From Sinohyriopsis cumingii (lineage: Eukaryota; Mollusca; Bivalvia; Unionida; Unionidae), in contig CM068835.1 in the NCBI GenBank assembly GCA_028554795.2, positions 28,894,311 through 28,958,310 on the forward strand: a stretch of DNA of 64,000 nucleotides, given 5' to 3'. Numbering within the stretch: position 1 is the stretch's first letter; every line of letters begins with the position of its first letter. Both the position numbers and the translations under genes were made by a program. The notes below the pieces were generated by a model that had not been told where the DNA came from, ran no database searches, and saw nothing but the letters and a program-made list of their open reading frames with translations. Positions 44,520-57,848 of the stretch are shown one piece after another.

Positions 44520-45715
44520 TGCAGATTTGTCATCCTTCTTGCTTATAATTATGTCATCTTCCTTGCTTATGATGTCATCCTCCTTGCTTATAATTATGAT
44601 ATCTTCCTTACTTATAACTATGTCATCATCATTGCTTATAATTATGTCACCATCCTTGCTTATAATTATGTCATCCTCCCTGCTTATAATTATGTCACCC
44701 TCCTTGCTGATAAATATGTCATCATCCTTGCTTATAATTATGTCATCCTCCTTGCTTATAATTATGTTATCCTCCTTGCTTATAATTGTGTCATCATACA
44801 TGCTTATAATTATGTCATTCTCCTCGCTAAAAATTATGTCATCCCCCTTGCTTATAATTATGTCATCCTCCTTGCTTATAATTATGTTATCCTCCTTGCT
44901 TATAATTATGGCTTCCTCCTTGCTTATACTTATGTCATCCTTCTTACTTATAATTATGTCATCCTCCTTGCTTATAATTATTGCATCCTCCTTACTTATT
45001 ATTATGTCATCCTCCTTGCTTACAATTATGGCATCCTCCTTGCTTATAATTATTGCATCCTCCTTATAATTATGTCATTATCCTTGCTTATAATTATGTC
45101 ATCCCCCTTGCTTATAACTATGTCATCCTCCTTGCTTATAATTATGTTATCCTCCTTGCTTATAATTATGGCTTCCTCCTTGCTTATACTTATGTCATCC
45201 TTCTTACTTATAATTATGTCATCCTCCTTGCTTATAATTATTGCATCCTCCTTACTTATTATTATGTCATCCTCCTTGGTTACAATTATGGCATCCTCCT
45301 TGCTTATAATTATGTCATCCTACTTGCCTATAACTATGTCATCCTCCTTGCTTATAATTATGTTATCCTCCTTGCTTATAATTATGGCTTCCTCCTTGCT
45401 TATACTTATGTCATCCTTCTTACTTATAATTATGTCATCCTCCTTGCTTATAATTATTGCATCCTCCTTACTTATTATTATGTTATCCTCCTTGCTTATA
45501 ATTATGTTATCCTCCTTGCTTACAATTATGGCATCCTCCTTGCTTATAATTATGGCATCCTCCTTGCTTATAATTATGTCATCATTCTTGCTTATAATTA
45601 TGTCTCCCCCCTTGCTTATAACTATGTCATCCTCCTTGCTTATAATTATGTCATCATACATGCTCATAATTATGTCATCCTCCTTGCTTATAATTACGTT
45701 AGAAAGACGTGTGGT
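44520..45715. repeat. 24-bp minisatellite, about 50 copies with higher-order structure
   Basis: Unit like TCCTCCTTGCTTATAATTAT followed by GTCA, period 24. Because 24 is a multiple of three, the + strand frames and the minus frame stay open for up to 243 codons, but the 'proteins' are just an 8-residue repeat and are not genes. A larger block of nine or more variant units recurs, starting with GTTATCCTCC at about 44,886, 45,146 and 45,362. Confidence 0.95.
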
Positions 45716-47640
45716 CAGAAGAGGTATGGTCAGAAATACTGCACATTTACAATAATAGGTTGTACTTCACATTTACAACAGTAGCTTGTACATGCATTTT
45801 CTGTCTTTGAATTCATTCAGGACATCAGTCAGATGGTGTTCTGCTAAATGATTATTAATGTAGGTCACAGTTATCTCATTTTAATGTATCAAAAAGTCTT
45901 TTGAAAGTTGGCATCTAGCTAATTCTCACATGAAGCACTAAATGACTTTCGTATATGCAGGTTGATTCATGTAGTGAGTGTGTTTGTAACCTTCAAGGTT
46001 AAAATAATATTGAGAATATATTACTACCTTTTAGAAACCCATGTACAAGACACGATTCCATGTCCTATAGTGAGCACGTAGTCTGCAACCAACATTTAGT
46101 GTAAAACTGTTTTACTAACGACACAGGTTTGTACATGGTTTTGTAGCATGCACTGAGCGTTCGGTAAGTAGTTTATACTTGAAGATAGATCAGCGTGGAA
46201 ACTCTTGTCGTTACAGATGTACAAGAATGGGTGCTCTCATAAAATCAATTCAGGGAAAAAAGTAGTACCAAATCAATTAAAAAGACACATTATAAAAACA
46301 CCAAATTTAATAGGAAGATACATTAGTCATGATGTTTGTATTACGACCTTCTAAGAAGAGCAATAATTGCGCACGTTTAGATCACATATCTAATTACTCT
46401 ATACAGAGAATGCCGAGTTATCTAACTGTCACAGAAAGCTACTTTCTGGCCAAACAAATTAATGTTTATTTAGACTATTGTTTAACTCTGTTAAATACGT
46501 ATTTCTTTGAGCAAGAGAAGCAATAAATTGTAATAGATTTGCTTATGTGACGGTCGATAAAGCCGATCATCGTTTGCAATACAAATTAATAGAAACACGA
46601 AAGGCAAAGTTTATTTTCTAATGGTACATAATTGCTGCATATTTGACACATTTAGGAGCTGTGTGAGAAGCACACACTGTATTCAGATTGGTTTAAAAAG
46701 ATTCTCTTTGTTGGCTAGAGTCCCATTGCTGTTAGCTCTCGGTTCATCTGGCAAATTACGCATTCCGTGCAGAAGGTCGCAGCGCACCAGTCATTGCAGA
46801 TAGAGCCCTGTAAGAAAGTTAAACGTATGAAATATGAAGTTATGGGGTGCTTGCCACTTGATTACCTATACCATTCCTCAAATTACAGGTTGAACACTGG
46901 ATCATCCATTTGTCTGCACATTTCGAAATGCAAATTTATACCTGTTTATAAACTGACATTAGCCTCAGCCTTGCAAGTGAATGTTCGGTGTATGAAAGGG
47001 AAAAAAAATGATTTGAAATAAGGATAGGAGTAGCTCTTTTACGATGTGTACGACTAATTGTTATGTATATCTACTATTTGTAACTGTATCTATATTATGT
47101 ATATAAATTTAAGTGTTCTAAGAAGTTCTGGACAATGTCATTTGGATACATCAGGACTTTTGGCAGACCAGTACATTCGGAACACTCGATTATTTTGGAC
47201 CTGAATAGAACTTTAAAGGATTACTTTGGATTCACTTTATACTACTGTATGTTCCTCTTACATTCTTATTTTATAACTTTGAAATTATTTGTTGAGTTTT
47301 ACAACACCTGATGGTTTTGCTTGTTTCTGTTACTTAGTTTTTAACCACAGAGTTGTAATACAGTGATGTTGTGATATTTGAAAACAAAACGTACTGAAGA
47401 TATTTCACAGGTAAAGTTCTCGTCATTCTTTATGTTTCTATGAGTCTATATTTATTGAAGCAAAAGAGTAAAAAGCAAATTGTACCAGCGGTTGTTAAGT
47501 CTAGATGCTAATGACAGAAATCGATCAGTAATGTTGGAATACCCGTGAAAGTATTGCGATATTAAGGAACCAAAATACAAGAAACAAACTGTGTTACGCT
47601 CCTAATCTCGGCTCACTAGACAGTGCTGACAAGACATTAC
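45715..47640. other. non-coding host DNA
   Basis: Short frames only (up to 84 codons), none with a domain. Confidence 0.5.
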
Positions 47641-48600
47641 CCATACGTATTGGCTGCCAGTTCATTTCTTCACTTCACAGCCAGATCCAACTCGATTCAC
47701 TTTCAGATGCCTTGATCAGTGGCTGCGCCGATGTTTTGGGATCTCTTCTTCTTATTCCTAGTGTACTGAGTATCCTCCAGGTCGACTTTGCAAGAATCTC
47801 CCCGCATCCTACTTTCACTGGGAAAACCCCTCCGTTTTTCCATATTGTTCTACAGCTCTCTACTAACTACTGGTATTTCTCCGTCTTCCTTTCATATGCC
47901 TCTTCCCGTTCGTTTTCCCATGGGACGATTAGTTCTACCAAGACGATCCATTTTGCAGTCTGACATCATATGACGATATACGGACGAAGTGATGTATGCA
48001 TAACGTCAGGGAATATGAGTTTTAGCCCCGTGTTTCCCGTGTTTGCTCTCATGTTCCATGCTTTGCCTCATGAAATGATTCAGCATTGCTTGATGTTTAC
48101 AGGTTTCATTTGTCACTATCTAACAAATTCAATGAACCGGGATCCTGTCCGGAATGTAGTTCAGGACTTTTTGTCGTTCTTTCTCCAGCAAATCTGCCGT
48201 CACTCCCAAGACCTTATCGTATCTCCATCTGTGTCACTCTTGCGTGAAAGCAATCTGACCTGAGGATAGAATATGCTGGAGTGTAGCACTTTTCTCGTAC
48301 AACACAACGGGCATGTGGGACGATCTGTCAGGTTCCATCTGTACAGATTTAAAGGCTATGGGAGAAGACCGGACACGGACCAAAGAAGGAACTCGATTCG
48401 CAGTGGTTTCTATTGCAAAAGGTCTGTTCGTTTATGTTATCTGGCAGATCCCAACTTTTCCACATTGCTAGGAACCCATTTGGACTGCTCCTTTTCACCT
48501 CACATCATCCTCACCTCTGCGAATTTCATCCTGGACCGTGGTGCTTCGGTCTTCTGAGTTTGATTCATTCCATCGCTCAAATTGGCACATCAAGCTAAAG
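47640..48600 (-). pseudogene. non-LTR retrotransposon relic with zinc knuckle and nuclease-like end
   Basis: The minus strand, through several shifts, reads EFLLWSVSGLLP, LNLYRWNLTDRPTCPLC then CTRKVLHSS, in another frame ATLQHILSSGQIAF and RWRYDKVLGVTADLLEKERQ. It then has TSLRPYIV, KWIVLVELIVPWENEREEAY, ERKTEKYQ, VFPVKVGCGEILAKSTWRIL and STLGIRRRDPKTSAQPLIKA. The order C-x2-C / H(I)LS knuckle, WRHDxVL-like block, then R-P-x-I-V...ELxVPWE is that of the C-terminal region of LINE-type polyproteins with a restriction-like (PD-(D/E)xK) endonuclease; the Asp of RPD is Tyr here. The reverse transcriptase part is missing. The + strand frames of 83-97 codons over it are shadows. Confidence 0.6.
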
Positions 48601-48924
48601 AATATATTAACAAAATGTCATTCTTAACATGTATGAAAAGACCAAAGAAAAAAGTGAAAGGTTTGGTCATAGGACACGCATGTCCTGTTGTCGTTGATAT
48701 AATCTTATCAGCATATTAATATCACATGGTCTATCTGGAGGACATGTAAAATTGAGCAGAATGGAACAACATCAATGTAACAGACTGCGATTTTAAATGC
48801 ATTAATTAGTAAATCTCTTTAGCAGCCTTTGTTTTGATTCACACTGTATTGTGTTAATTTCCGACTGATATACATCGGATGTTCAGCTGTGCTTTGGTAA
48901 CCTAATACATGCTTTATTCACTAG

Positions 48925-49000
48925 ATACTCACATGAATGTCCCCTAGGGTACGAGTCCGGGTTCTCATTATAACCACTGCGCCAGGGACACAAAAAGGCA
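48925..49000 (-). repeat. tRNA-like SINE head (degenerate)
   Basis: The minus strand has CCCTGGCGCAGTGGTTATAA, a good RNA polymerase III A box (TGGCGCAGTGG), and then CCCGGACTCGTACCCTAGGG, which looks like a tRNA anticodon arm (loop with CGT, Thr type). The B box after it is degraded. This is the usual state of an old tRNA-derived SINE. A functional tRNA is excluded by the lost T arm. Confidence 0.4.
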
Positions 49001-49231
49001 TACAGGCACTGTCCCCCAGACGAACGGACAGCTGAATCACCGATACTCCCCCGCAACACAAGGCCATGCACACTAAAATTATAATATAGAGTGTCCATTC
49101 GTAATTTAGAAATACATCATTTCGGAGTTCATATCAAATATTTTCTAAAATTAAAAATTATGAGAGCAGCAAGCAGTGGAAATAGATAATGAAAATAGGA
49201 CACCACTCTAAATACCAATGTTTAAATCAAA

Positions 49232-49303
<72 letters not shown>

Positions 49304-51990
49304 GTGGGTGTTTTGTATTTGATAAATGTATGATAACTTGTGCTAATTGCTTCATACCGTTATATCCTAGTGTCATAAATAAAACGGCATTGAAATGGAT
49401 AAAAGCTAAAAAATGAGAGATGAAAAGTTAAATCAACAATGCAGTTAGCTTAAATTTGTCCATGCCTATGTCTCTTCTGATGTGTCATGCTATTGATCAA
49501 TCGATTGAAGGACTGATATCCCTATCTGTCGGCACACACACACACACCGGACATTTTCACCGTCTTCAAAGACATACAGGAATGTGCCTTTTGTAGTATA
49601 TTTTCTTTTTAAGATGTTTTGACCCCTCCAAAAGGTATCGTCAACTAGGACTGATACTTATTACTGTCTATTCTAGGTATATATAAGTCTAACAAATTTA
49701 GAATAAGAATAATCTATAATGACAAACCGATAATTTAAAGGATTAAACTGCCCTTCAATATCCCCATTAAACCTGCTAACTGTTAGCAGCATAGCCTTCA
49801 AGTAGCTGAGCTATAATAATATTAGTGGATTACACCTCTTTGGATTGTCGGACAACGAAACAATGTGTAATATAGAAACAGTGATATTTCAATATTTTAC
49901 TTCGCTAATGTGTTTGACAGTTTAATGGATATATAAAGCAAACGTAATTTGATAAAATGATAATTACCATATCCTATGACCGGCGTCCGGCTGCTCACAG
50001 TATTGTTAAAAATCTATGATATTTTGATGTATCGAAATGATATAATCAAAAAGGTCCCTGTCTGAATTCACAATAATTTAAAATTAATGTTTTAGTCCAT
50101 GAATGGTATTGAGCGATTTTTATTCCAATAAATAATAATCTCAGCAAATTTATCTAGCCGATTACAAATGATCACTTCAGTAAGACTGATTTTTAAAGTA
50201 AACGATATTATATGAAAAGTTAATACGCAATAACAGAACCTGGATGTAGGTCACCTTTCTCCCTAAAGCATTCAAAGTTGACAACAAGTTTAGGAATTTC
50301 CAAAATATCCTACATTCTTATAGAAGTAAAAATATACGCTTCGCTTAATAATGACCTGAATATATATTCTGTACTCACAGAAAAATATTAGCTATGTAAT
50401 ATGTTGTTTACAAAATAAATGTCACTGGTTAGGTATACCAGTAACTTGAATCTGGACAAAAATCAAATACAAAATGCAGATTTGCATATAATATAATCAT
50501 TGAAAAAAGCCAACAAACAATACAAATTAAATATATACAGCAGTATGTGCTGGTCATGGTCTTTGAACTGGCTGTCCTATCCGACAAATACACCTAAGAA
50601 AGGAAGCCAAAATAATAAATCCAGTCAAATCTGAGGATGGTTGTGTGCGTTTAAAATACTTCTGGCATACCCTAAGAAAAAATTCTTTAATAACACTTCC
50701 AGTTTCGTAATTGATAATATTCAAAGATACTAGGGAATATAAGGTGATTGCTGATTAAGGCAATGAAAACCAGCGCCTAATTGATGCAGGAAAACGAAAC
50801 ACGTATAGGAAGAGTTAAAATTACGACATGCGTAGTACTACAGAGAATTTGAATTTTTAAATAGTATTTCCAACAAAAAATTTAAACATTTTCTTAGTAT
50901 GGAGAAAATTTATCCACAACTGTAAAATCACCATAAACACCATAAAATCCTTAAACATATTCAGAATTCTACGTCATTACGGAACTCACTCGACTCGCAA
51001 TCCTCGCAGCATCCAAAGAGCCCAGTCGTCCAGTCTCTGGTTCCGTTCCTGCTCCCAACTAGTAACTTTAGACCCTGTGCAACGGGTTGATTGATGACAA
51101 CTGTCGTGTTGCTAATTTGATTCATCTTTGGGTGTCCTCTGCAAATGTTATCTCTGATTTATATCATAGTTGTTCCCATTTTAATCCATAATAAAGAGTG
51201 ATGGCTGTAACTATAATAATATAAATAATTTGATGTAATTCCACTTATGAGTATGTTCCCATTAAAATACATTCTTCTTCATTAAAAAGTACTGCATGTA
51301 CAACAGAGACCTAAATTTTCTAAACGACGTGCTCTATCAGTGTTTTCGATGCGTTATTCGCTTTTGGAGTTTTAGCAATGCACTCTTGCATCAGCTACAT
51401 AATTTATGTCAAGATAAAACTATGAACAAAGTTCGTTATCAATACGTGTTCATTCTATGCATTTTGTTACAAAATAGGAAACTCCAAAACCGTACATTGA
51501 TGAAATTTGAAAGTTTTGAATTCTAATCCGTTTAGGTAGGGGAATCGTCCTGCTAACAATGATAAAAATAGAACTGTTTGAATTCTAATCTGTTTAGGGA
51601 ATCTTTCTACTTAGTGAGAAAATATATCCTTACAAATCATGTCTCAAAGCGATTATATTAAGTGTTGTTTGGTGAATTTTGTTTCTTCAAAACAATTGTT
51701 TAGGAAATTTTTGCAACTTATCTCATATGTTTATAAGACTAAGAAACTTAAAGGCCTTGCACTCTTATAAAATATTTCGATTTCATCCATTTAAAATTTC
51801 ATGAAAATGTCACCTTCTTTTCAAGATGGGGGATTATTTTGGTCCTGGAACAAGATATTTTCTGAAACTCCTTCCATCTTGACCTACTATTGAAAGCAGA
51901 TGCTTTATGCAAATGCTGAATAGCTGAGAGTGGTTCGTAATTAAATGCAAGCCGTTCGATGTTTCTATTGGAAATTCGCTTCTTAGGTTG
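49000..51990. other. non-coding host DNA
   Basis: AT-rich; an (AT)n run at 49,234-49,301 and a short (CA)n at 49,533-49,548. No gene supported. Confidence 0.55.
49234..49301. repeat. (TA)n microsatellite
   Basis: About 68 bases of TA alternation; the open frame over it is an artefact. Confidence 0.95.
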
Positions 51991-51994
51991 TGGT

Positions 51995-52350
51995 TTAATA
52001 TACAGACAGGATGTGGAACAATTTATACATACAGGATGTGGGACAACATACAAACATGATGTGGGACAATATACAGACAGGATATGGGACAACGTACAGA
52101 CAGGATGTGGAACAACATATAGACAGGATGTGGAACAACATACAGACGTGATTTGGGACAATATACAGAGAGGATCTGGAACAACATACAGAGAGGATGT
52201 GGGACAACATACAGACAGGATGTGAGACAGCATACAGACAGGATGTGGGACAGCATACAGACAGGATGTGGGACAACGTACATACAGGATGTTGGACAAC
52301 ATTTAGACAGAATTGAGAAAACATACAGACAGGACGTGCGGCAACATACA
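51995..52350. repeat. 23-bp minisatellite, about 15 copies
   Basis: Unit ACAGGATGTGGGACAACATACAG with variants (GGAACA, CGTACA). The period of 23 rotates the frame, giving long but meaningless open frames on both strands (Cys/Ser/His-rich on the minus strand). Confidence 0.95.
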
Positions 52351-54035
52351 GACATATGCTTTTTGTTGAGGTTATCACGAATCCACACCTTTATCTTACT
52401 TCTTTAAACATGTTTCTTTGGACCACGTGACTACTACATGTTTACAAGTATACATGATACAGGATACACGCTACTTTGACTATTAGACCCTATACAAGCG
52501 ACGTTAACCAAGCTTTAATAACCCTAATAAGTGGTTCATTTCTCTCAGTATCCAGTACATAGCTAACATGAAATGTTTAGTCCTTGTTAGAACATTGAGA
52601 TATATTGCATCTGGTCATGATGTTAAAGAAATTTGAACATATCTTTAGATGTTCTAAAATCACAAATTTTATGTCTCAGCAATGCAACTTTGTGTCTTCG
52701 ATGTGAGCAAGATTTTTTCATTAATATGGCCTCTCAAAAAATCAGAAGGTGGCTAAGCAGGTGTAGAAGACAGGTGCGTGCATCTGAGAGCTGGTTAGCA
52801 TGACCATATATCAATAATCCGATTGGCTGTTGAAAACGTAGGTAGAAAAATCAAGGAAAAACTTTATCATCGTACTGTTCTGCTCAGATATTGCTTATGA
52901 TTAAATTAAACCAAATTCAGATAAGCGGATTTCCGTAGACTATAAAGTCTATCTATTCATTCTTCGAAACTGCAGATACCACCGGAAATTTGCTCTTATG
53001 AGATTTTGTATAGGCACAAACAATCAAAATTCATTTTATTGTAGCCCATCCAGCTGACGAGTTCTAATCAGTTGATGCCATTTAGAGCATACCAAAATAA
53101 GGCTATTGTTTATGTTTGGTATGTTTGAAAACGTCCAAATTATCGAAAGTTTGCAAGTTATCAAGATTTACCTTTCTTATAAACTTATATGAATGTATAA
53201 TGCGTACAGTTATGCCAACAATGGGACAACAAATTAAGTCCTTCACAATGGCTTGTCATCACATACAATATGTGTTTGTGTTAATCTATCCTTTTATATT
53301 TCCAATTAGATTACATATTGTTGTATTGGATGGGAGTAGAATGCACCCAAATGAAGGAGACAATTTTCCATGAAAAAACATTTCTATGAATGCCGTATCA
53401 TTACGCAATGAAAGAACTGTTCATGTTTATTGTCCTTTCAAGGACTAAACTGTGGAGAAGCTTTTCATATGAATCACAATAGGTTTCAAGGCTTTAAAGT
53501 TTAATTTAAATTTTAGTTTGAAGATTTTATTTTGGTGTGTTTCTTTGCATGTGTTATCTACCATGCACCGAAACATCAAAAAAAAAAAATTGAAATTTAA
53601 AGGGGTATAAATCCTATATAAATATATACCTGAAAGATCAAGAGTTGTGTCCCCGATTGGACAGTCGATAAAATGTGTTTCTCTTCTTTTCGTTGTGTTA
53701 GAATTATGAATAACTAATTTACATATTAGTCGTGTTAAATTTATGTTTTGAAACTTGTAGTCATATATATATAGAATATACAAATCATAATTTTGTTTGT
53801 TCTGAAACAATATTTCATTCAGTTTTTCCGGTGGATGGTTGTTTAGAAGAGGGTGTTCGCTTAACAATATATTCATTTATTTATTTATTGTTTGCTAAAT
53901 GTTACAGTGGGAACTCTGAGCATTATAACCTTTCGGTAGAGGATGGTAGTAATATACGATAATTGGGGGGAATGGAAGTTTCCATCGAAAAAAGGTAAAA
54001 AAAAAAACAATTATGGTGACCATGGTAAATTTAAC
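52350..54035. other. non-coding host DNA
   Basis: No domain. A 143-codon minus frame at 53,445-53,876 is AT-rich, Asn/Leu/Ile-heavy and matches nothing I recognise; I do not call it a gene. Confidence 0.5.
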
Positions 54036-54039
54036 ATCT

Positions 54040-54200
54040 GGTGACTTCATGGGGTTTATAGCGACAAAAGGGTTTATAGGGACAGAAGCGTTTTATAGCG
54101 ACAAAAGTATTTATGGAGATAAACAAATATACACCGAGAAGCACTTATATAACACAAAGAGAAAAACAAATTTGACAAGAGTAGAAGAGTATACCGGAAT
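54040..54200 (+). repeat. dispersed repeat, copy 1 (inverted partner 60,825-60,980)
   Basis: GGTTTATAGCGACAAAA, GGGACAGAAGCGTTTT, AGCGACAAAA and AACACAAAG occur in order and match the reverse complement of 60,825-60,980 (GGGGTTTACAGCGACAAAA, AGGACAGAAGCATTTT, AGTGACAAAA, AACACAAAG) over about 155 bases, roughly 75% identical by eye. Also internally repetitive (GCGACAAAA, GGGACAGAAGC, GCGACAAAA). Probably copies of one short non-autonomous element. Confidence 0.65.
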
Positions 54201-57200
54201 GCTATGGTGTCGTGTGTCTTCAAGTTTGCAATCGGCAAATAAGTAAATAAAAACAATGACAGTCAAGATATATTATGTCTATTTGTTGTTCTCTTCATTA
54301 TATTATAATGCATTTAATTTGCAGTTTAAATCAGATGACTTCAGGAAACGATAGACAAACATACGTCATGCAGATTCTAGTTTATGAATGTTGTGTTATT
54401 CTGATATAGTGGCTATACCGGAGAAAGATGTTTGCAAAAGCATATACATGTTCTATTGTTGAGAACTTGATGTATATGTTGCATAAAGTGTAAATCAACA
54501 TGGAAACTACTTCCATGGAACTCATTCTGCTATATGTGCCTTCCAACAGAAACCTATCATAGAGAATTAAAGAAATTCATCTGTAACCACATGTGACGGG
54601 GAGGGTAGCGCCGGGATGGTCGCTGAGAATGGACAACCAACATGAGTATGAAAGTACATGACGACCTCAGACTTTTTATTCAGTTCCCAGTGTTCAAGTG
54701 AAAAGTAATAAATGCTGAACAACAAAGTTTTCAAGCCAACACCTGTCAATTGCGACAGCCACCAGAAAATAAAAACAATATAGATGTTACACGGGGGGAG
54801 TGAATGTCCCTCCGTATTTGGTTTTCGTTATCTAGGGGTTGACCGCCCTCGATGTTATTGCCCGGTTCGAGTAAATATAAATATAAGTGGTGAAACTTAT
54901 AGGTGGAATAGATAGAGATCTGAGCCGGTATATAGAAGAAACCAACACGAGCCCCCGTAAATGTAAACAAACAATTTAATCAATTACATACAAACACTGT
55001 GAAAATTCATTACATCAGGAATGTACTCTGCTTTTAGAAATTTAACTTTCACCGAAATACAAAGAAAACGCAAATAGATTAAAATAAGATAGTCGATCTG
55101 TTACTGATAGATTTAGTTCATCATAGGATCGAGTGACCAATCGAAGTCAACGTCTTGTACGGTTTCATAACCTGCTCATCCTCAGTCTGTTTTTGCTTCC
55201 TCTGTCGCTGTTCAGACCCTTGGATCTCGGGATGATACTTTCTACCACCCGTCTCAGGACACTCTCAAAATACTTCTTCAGAAATTAATACGTCGCAGGA
55301 TTGCGTCACAGGATTATACGTCTCACTGCACTCTTCTCTATGCTTCTCCGTATAGGTCTCAGAATAACATCACCTCATTCGTTCCATACGTCTCTGGAGC
55401 TATTTTCTCCCTTTTAAATAAATATAAATAGAGACAACCTAAATTTCCCGTTATTTATGAAACGGTTAATTCTTCATTATTCTCCCTCGTTATCAGATTT
55501 CACTATCAGTGCTAAACAGACGCTAAGGCTATCAATCGACTCCACATGTCCTATAATGACCCTAGTTAGTCAAATGGCTAATTCGTTACGCCTTGACCTT
55601 ACACATTACCACATACACAGCGAATAAATAGGATACATCACGTCAATCAATTACTAGATCATTTCCGTCAATACACACTTATTCTTAATCATACGTGAAA
55701 TCTTCTAAATTCGGCGAATTCACACGGATTCTTGTAATCATATTAACTAATGTAATGCATTAAATTCTTAGAACATAATTCTTATGCAAACAAGACGACA
55801 AATTCAAACAATTCGTCAAACTTATCTAAAGAAGATTAATGTACAACTTCCTATGCATAAACTCAACACAGTTATACTTCATAAAGCAAATTATTACACG
55901 AATGTAGAAAAAAGATTCATGCAGATACAAATAAATAACTTCAGCAAAGCATTATATATGGCATCAACAAATTACATGGAATTGTCACACTACCTTTGCT
56001 GTCAGCATTTCTCCCTCTAATCGGTAAATTAGTTCGTCGGATCCTTTCGACAATCGTCCCCTTTTTGGACAACAGTTTTACGGAAATTTCTTGCAAATTC
56101 CTGGAGTAGTACTTTTTGGGTCTCCTCTCGTAGGAAAAGCTTAGACTGATTAAAATTCGATTCGGGCGATATTAAAACCTATGAAATTTTGTGTTGGAAC
56201 ACGCCCTCTCATTTAACGTACCAATCAGAATCAAATACCTCTGCCGCCTTTTTCCAGAGGCGCCAGAGTCAGGGTAAACTTGACCCTGGTAGGTTGAGTA
56301 ACAGAGTTTCTGCGTTCTCTCAATTGTGACAACTTTACCATGAAAATGAAGTTTTCCTTGTCCTGAATTGTCCGCCTGGCTGCTGTATAAACAAATGTTT
56401 AATTAGGAACAGAATTCTCCCTCTAAAGGACATTACCGTACACGGTAGTATGGCGATATGATACGCGCTTGTCTCCATAAATCTAATTAATGGTTGTCTG
56501 GTCTCAGCTAATGTATTCTTGTTAGATCGACATAAAATTTGCCACTTCACAATAGAATTCACATTTTGACTCTTATTTGCTACCACATATTCGATGTCTT
56601 GTTTCTTGACAAAAACGTTAATCATGTAATCTAATTCTTCAATAACATCACTGGACAGGGTTACTAGAAACACCAAAATACATTTTTAATGTATTATAAT
56701 TTGTATGTGTTTGAATAATGATAAAAAAAGCAAAATAAAAGTTGTTTTCGGTGATTTCTAAGGGATTGTTTTTTTTTTTTTTTTTTTTTGTCTAGTTATA
56801 GCTCTATTCATATAAATCATGATGTCATCCTGTACACCAATATATACACCCAAAAGATATAAATAATTGTGTATTTTGGCGTGTGTTTCCGTGTATTTCG
56901 GTTTTTGAGCGTATTTCAGTGTTTCTAATCACCGCATTGGACATTATCAAACGACTAACTGGATACATGATTTGTTACAGTGATAGTAATTTTAAGTTGA
57001 CATAGCTTCCATATGAGAACATGATGTTCGGGCATTATTTGAAAACAATGATAATCATGGGTGGTTTTTTTAACATAATGTACTCGACAGCAATTCCCAC
57101 ATTTTTCCAAAATCAACCGGTGATGCAGAACTAGTAACTTGTGGTCATGAAATGTATATAAGTACACAATAGGTGGCGCTATGCAGAAGAATGCAGAAAA

Positions 57201-57845
57201 ATGGGATATCACGATACCATATAACCCAATATATCATAATAACCTACCATATATCTTTTCGAGGCATAGTAGTGGCCCTAAAAATTGCCGTTGGGGATTG
57301 TTAACTAAGGACCGTTAACATACCGAACATCACACTGGTCTTCTCTTCCTTAAACTTCGTTTGACAACGTGACCGTACATTAAGACTCTCCTCAGACAGC
57401 CTTGCCTCTCCACATAAACAATTCTCTTCCAGACAGCCTTATCTGTTATCTTAGTGATAGCCCATGATGATTTCACATACATGTTATTGTCCGGTCTGAG
57501 CAGCATCTCCAAAATTAGGATAGACGACTCCACGTTTGTCTGCGTCTTATCATCAGAACAAATTAATTCACGAGACGAGCCAGTGATATTTATAGCTTAA
57601 AGGAGACCAGAAACCAATGGTAAAATAGAATAATAATAAAAGCACTATAAAATAAAATCTTATTCTGAAGTATCATCTGCGACCGTAATGCCAATATTTA
57701 AATATTGGCATATCTTGGCATATCTTCTAGGAGACGAATTTCCGTGACCTCGTATGCAAACTTTCCGCACCTATTCGGTTACTTTCGGGATGTGACATAA
57801 TAGCAGAAATTCCAGCATGCCAACTGGGAGTTGCCAGAGTAAAAG
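54200..57845. other. mostly non-coding, one weak coding-like zone
   Basis: 55.18-56.1 kb is less AT-rich and partly protein-like on + (TLGSRDDTFYHPSQDTLKIL; 78 open codons from 55,784; then LPLLSAFLPLIGKLVRRILS, an amphipathic hydrophobic stretch), but no family is recognised. A 113-codon minus frame at 56,335-56,676 is also unassigned. A poly-T tract is at 56,769-56,789. The rest is empty. Confidence 0.4.
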
Positions 57846-57848
57846 ACA

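Noticed and set aside
44452..45784. Open frames of 115-243 codons on both strands
   Set aside because: Produced by the 24-bp satellite; the translations are pure 8-residue repeats.
47712..48598. Plus-strand frames of 61-97 codons
   Set aside because: Antisense shadows of a LINE relic whose minus strand shows real motifs.
51799..52407. Cys-rich open frames of 84-167 codons
   Set aside because: Produced by the 23-bp minisatellite; no domain and the frame rotates through the repeat.
53445..53876. 143-codon minus frame
   Set aside because: AT-rich, low-complexity composition, no domain and no neighbouring exon; likely chance.
54780..54970. Possible tRNA-like or LTR end (GGTTCGAG; GGGGGCTCGTG on minus)
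   Set aside because: Only one box fits and no paired repeat or primer-binding site was found.
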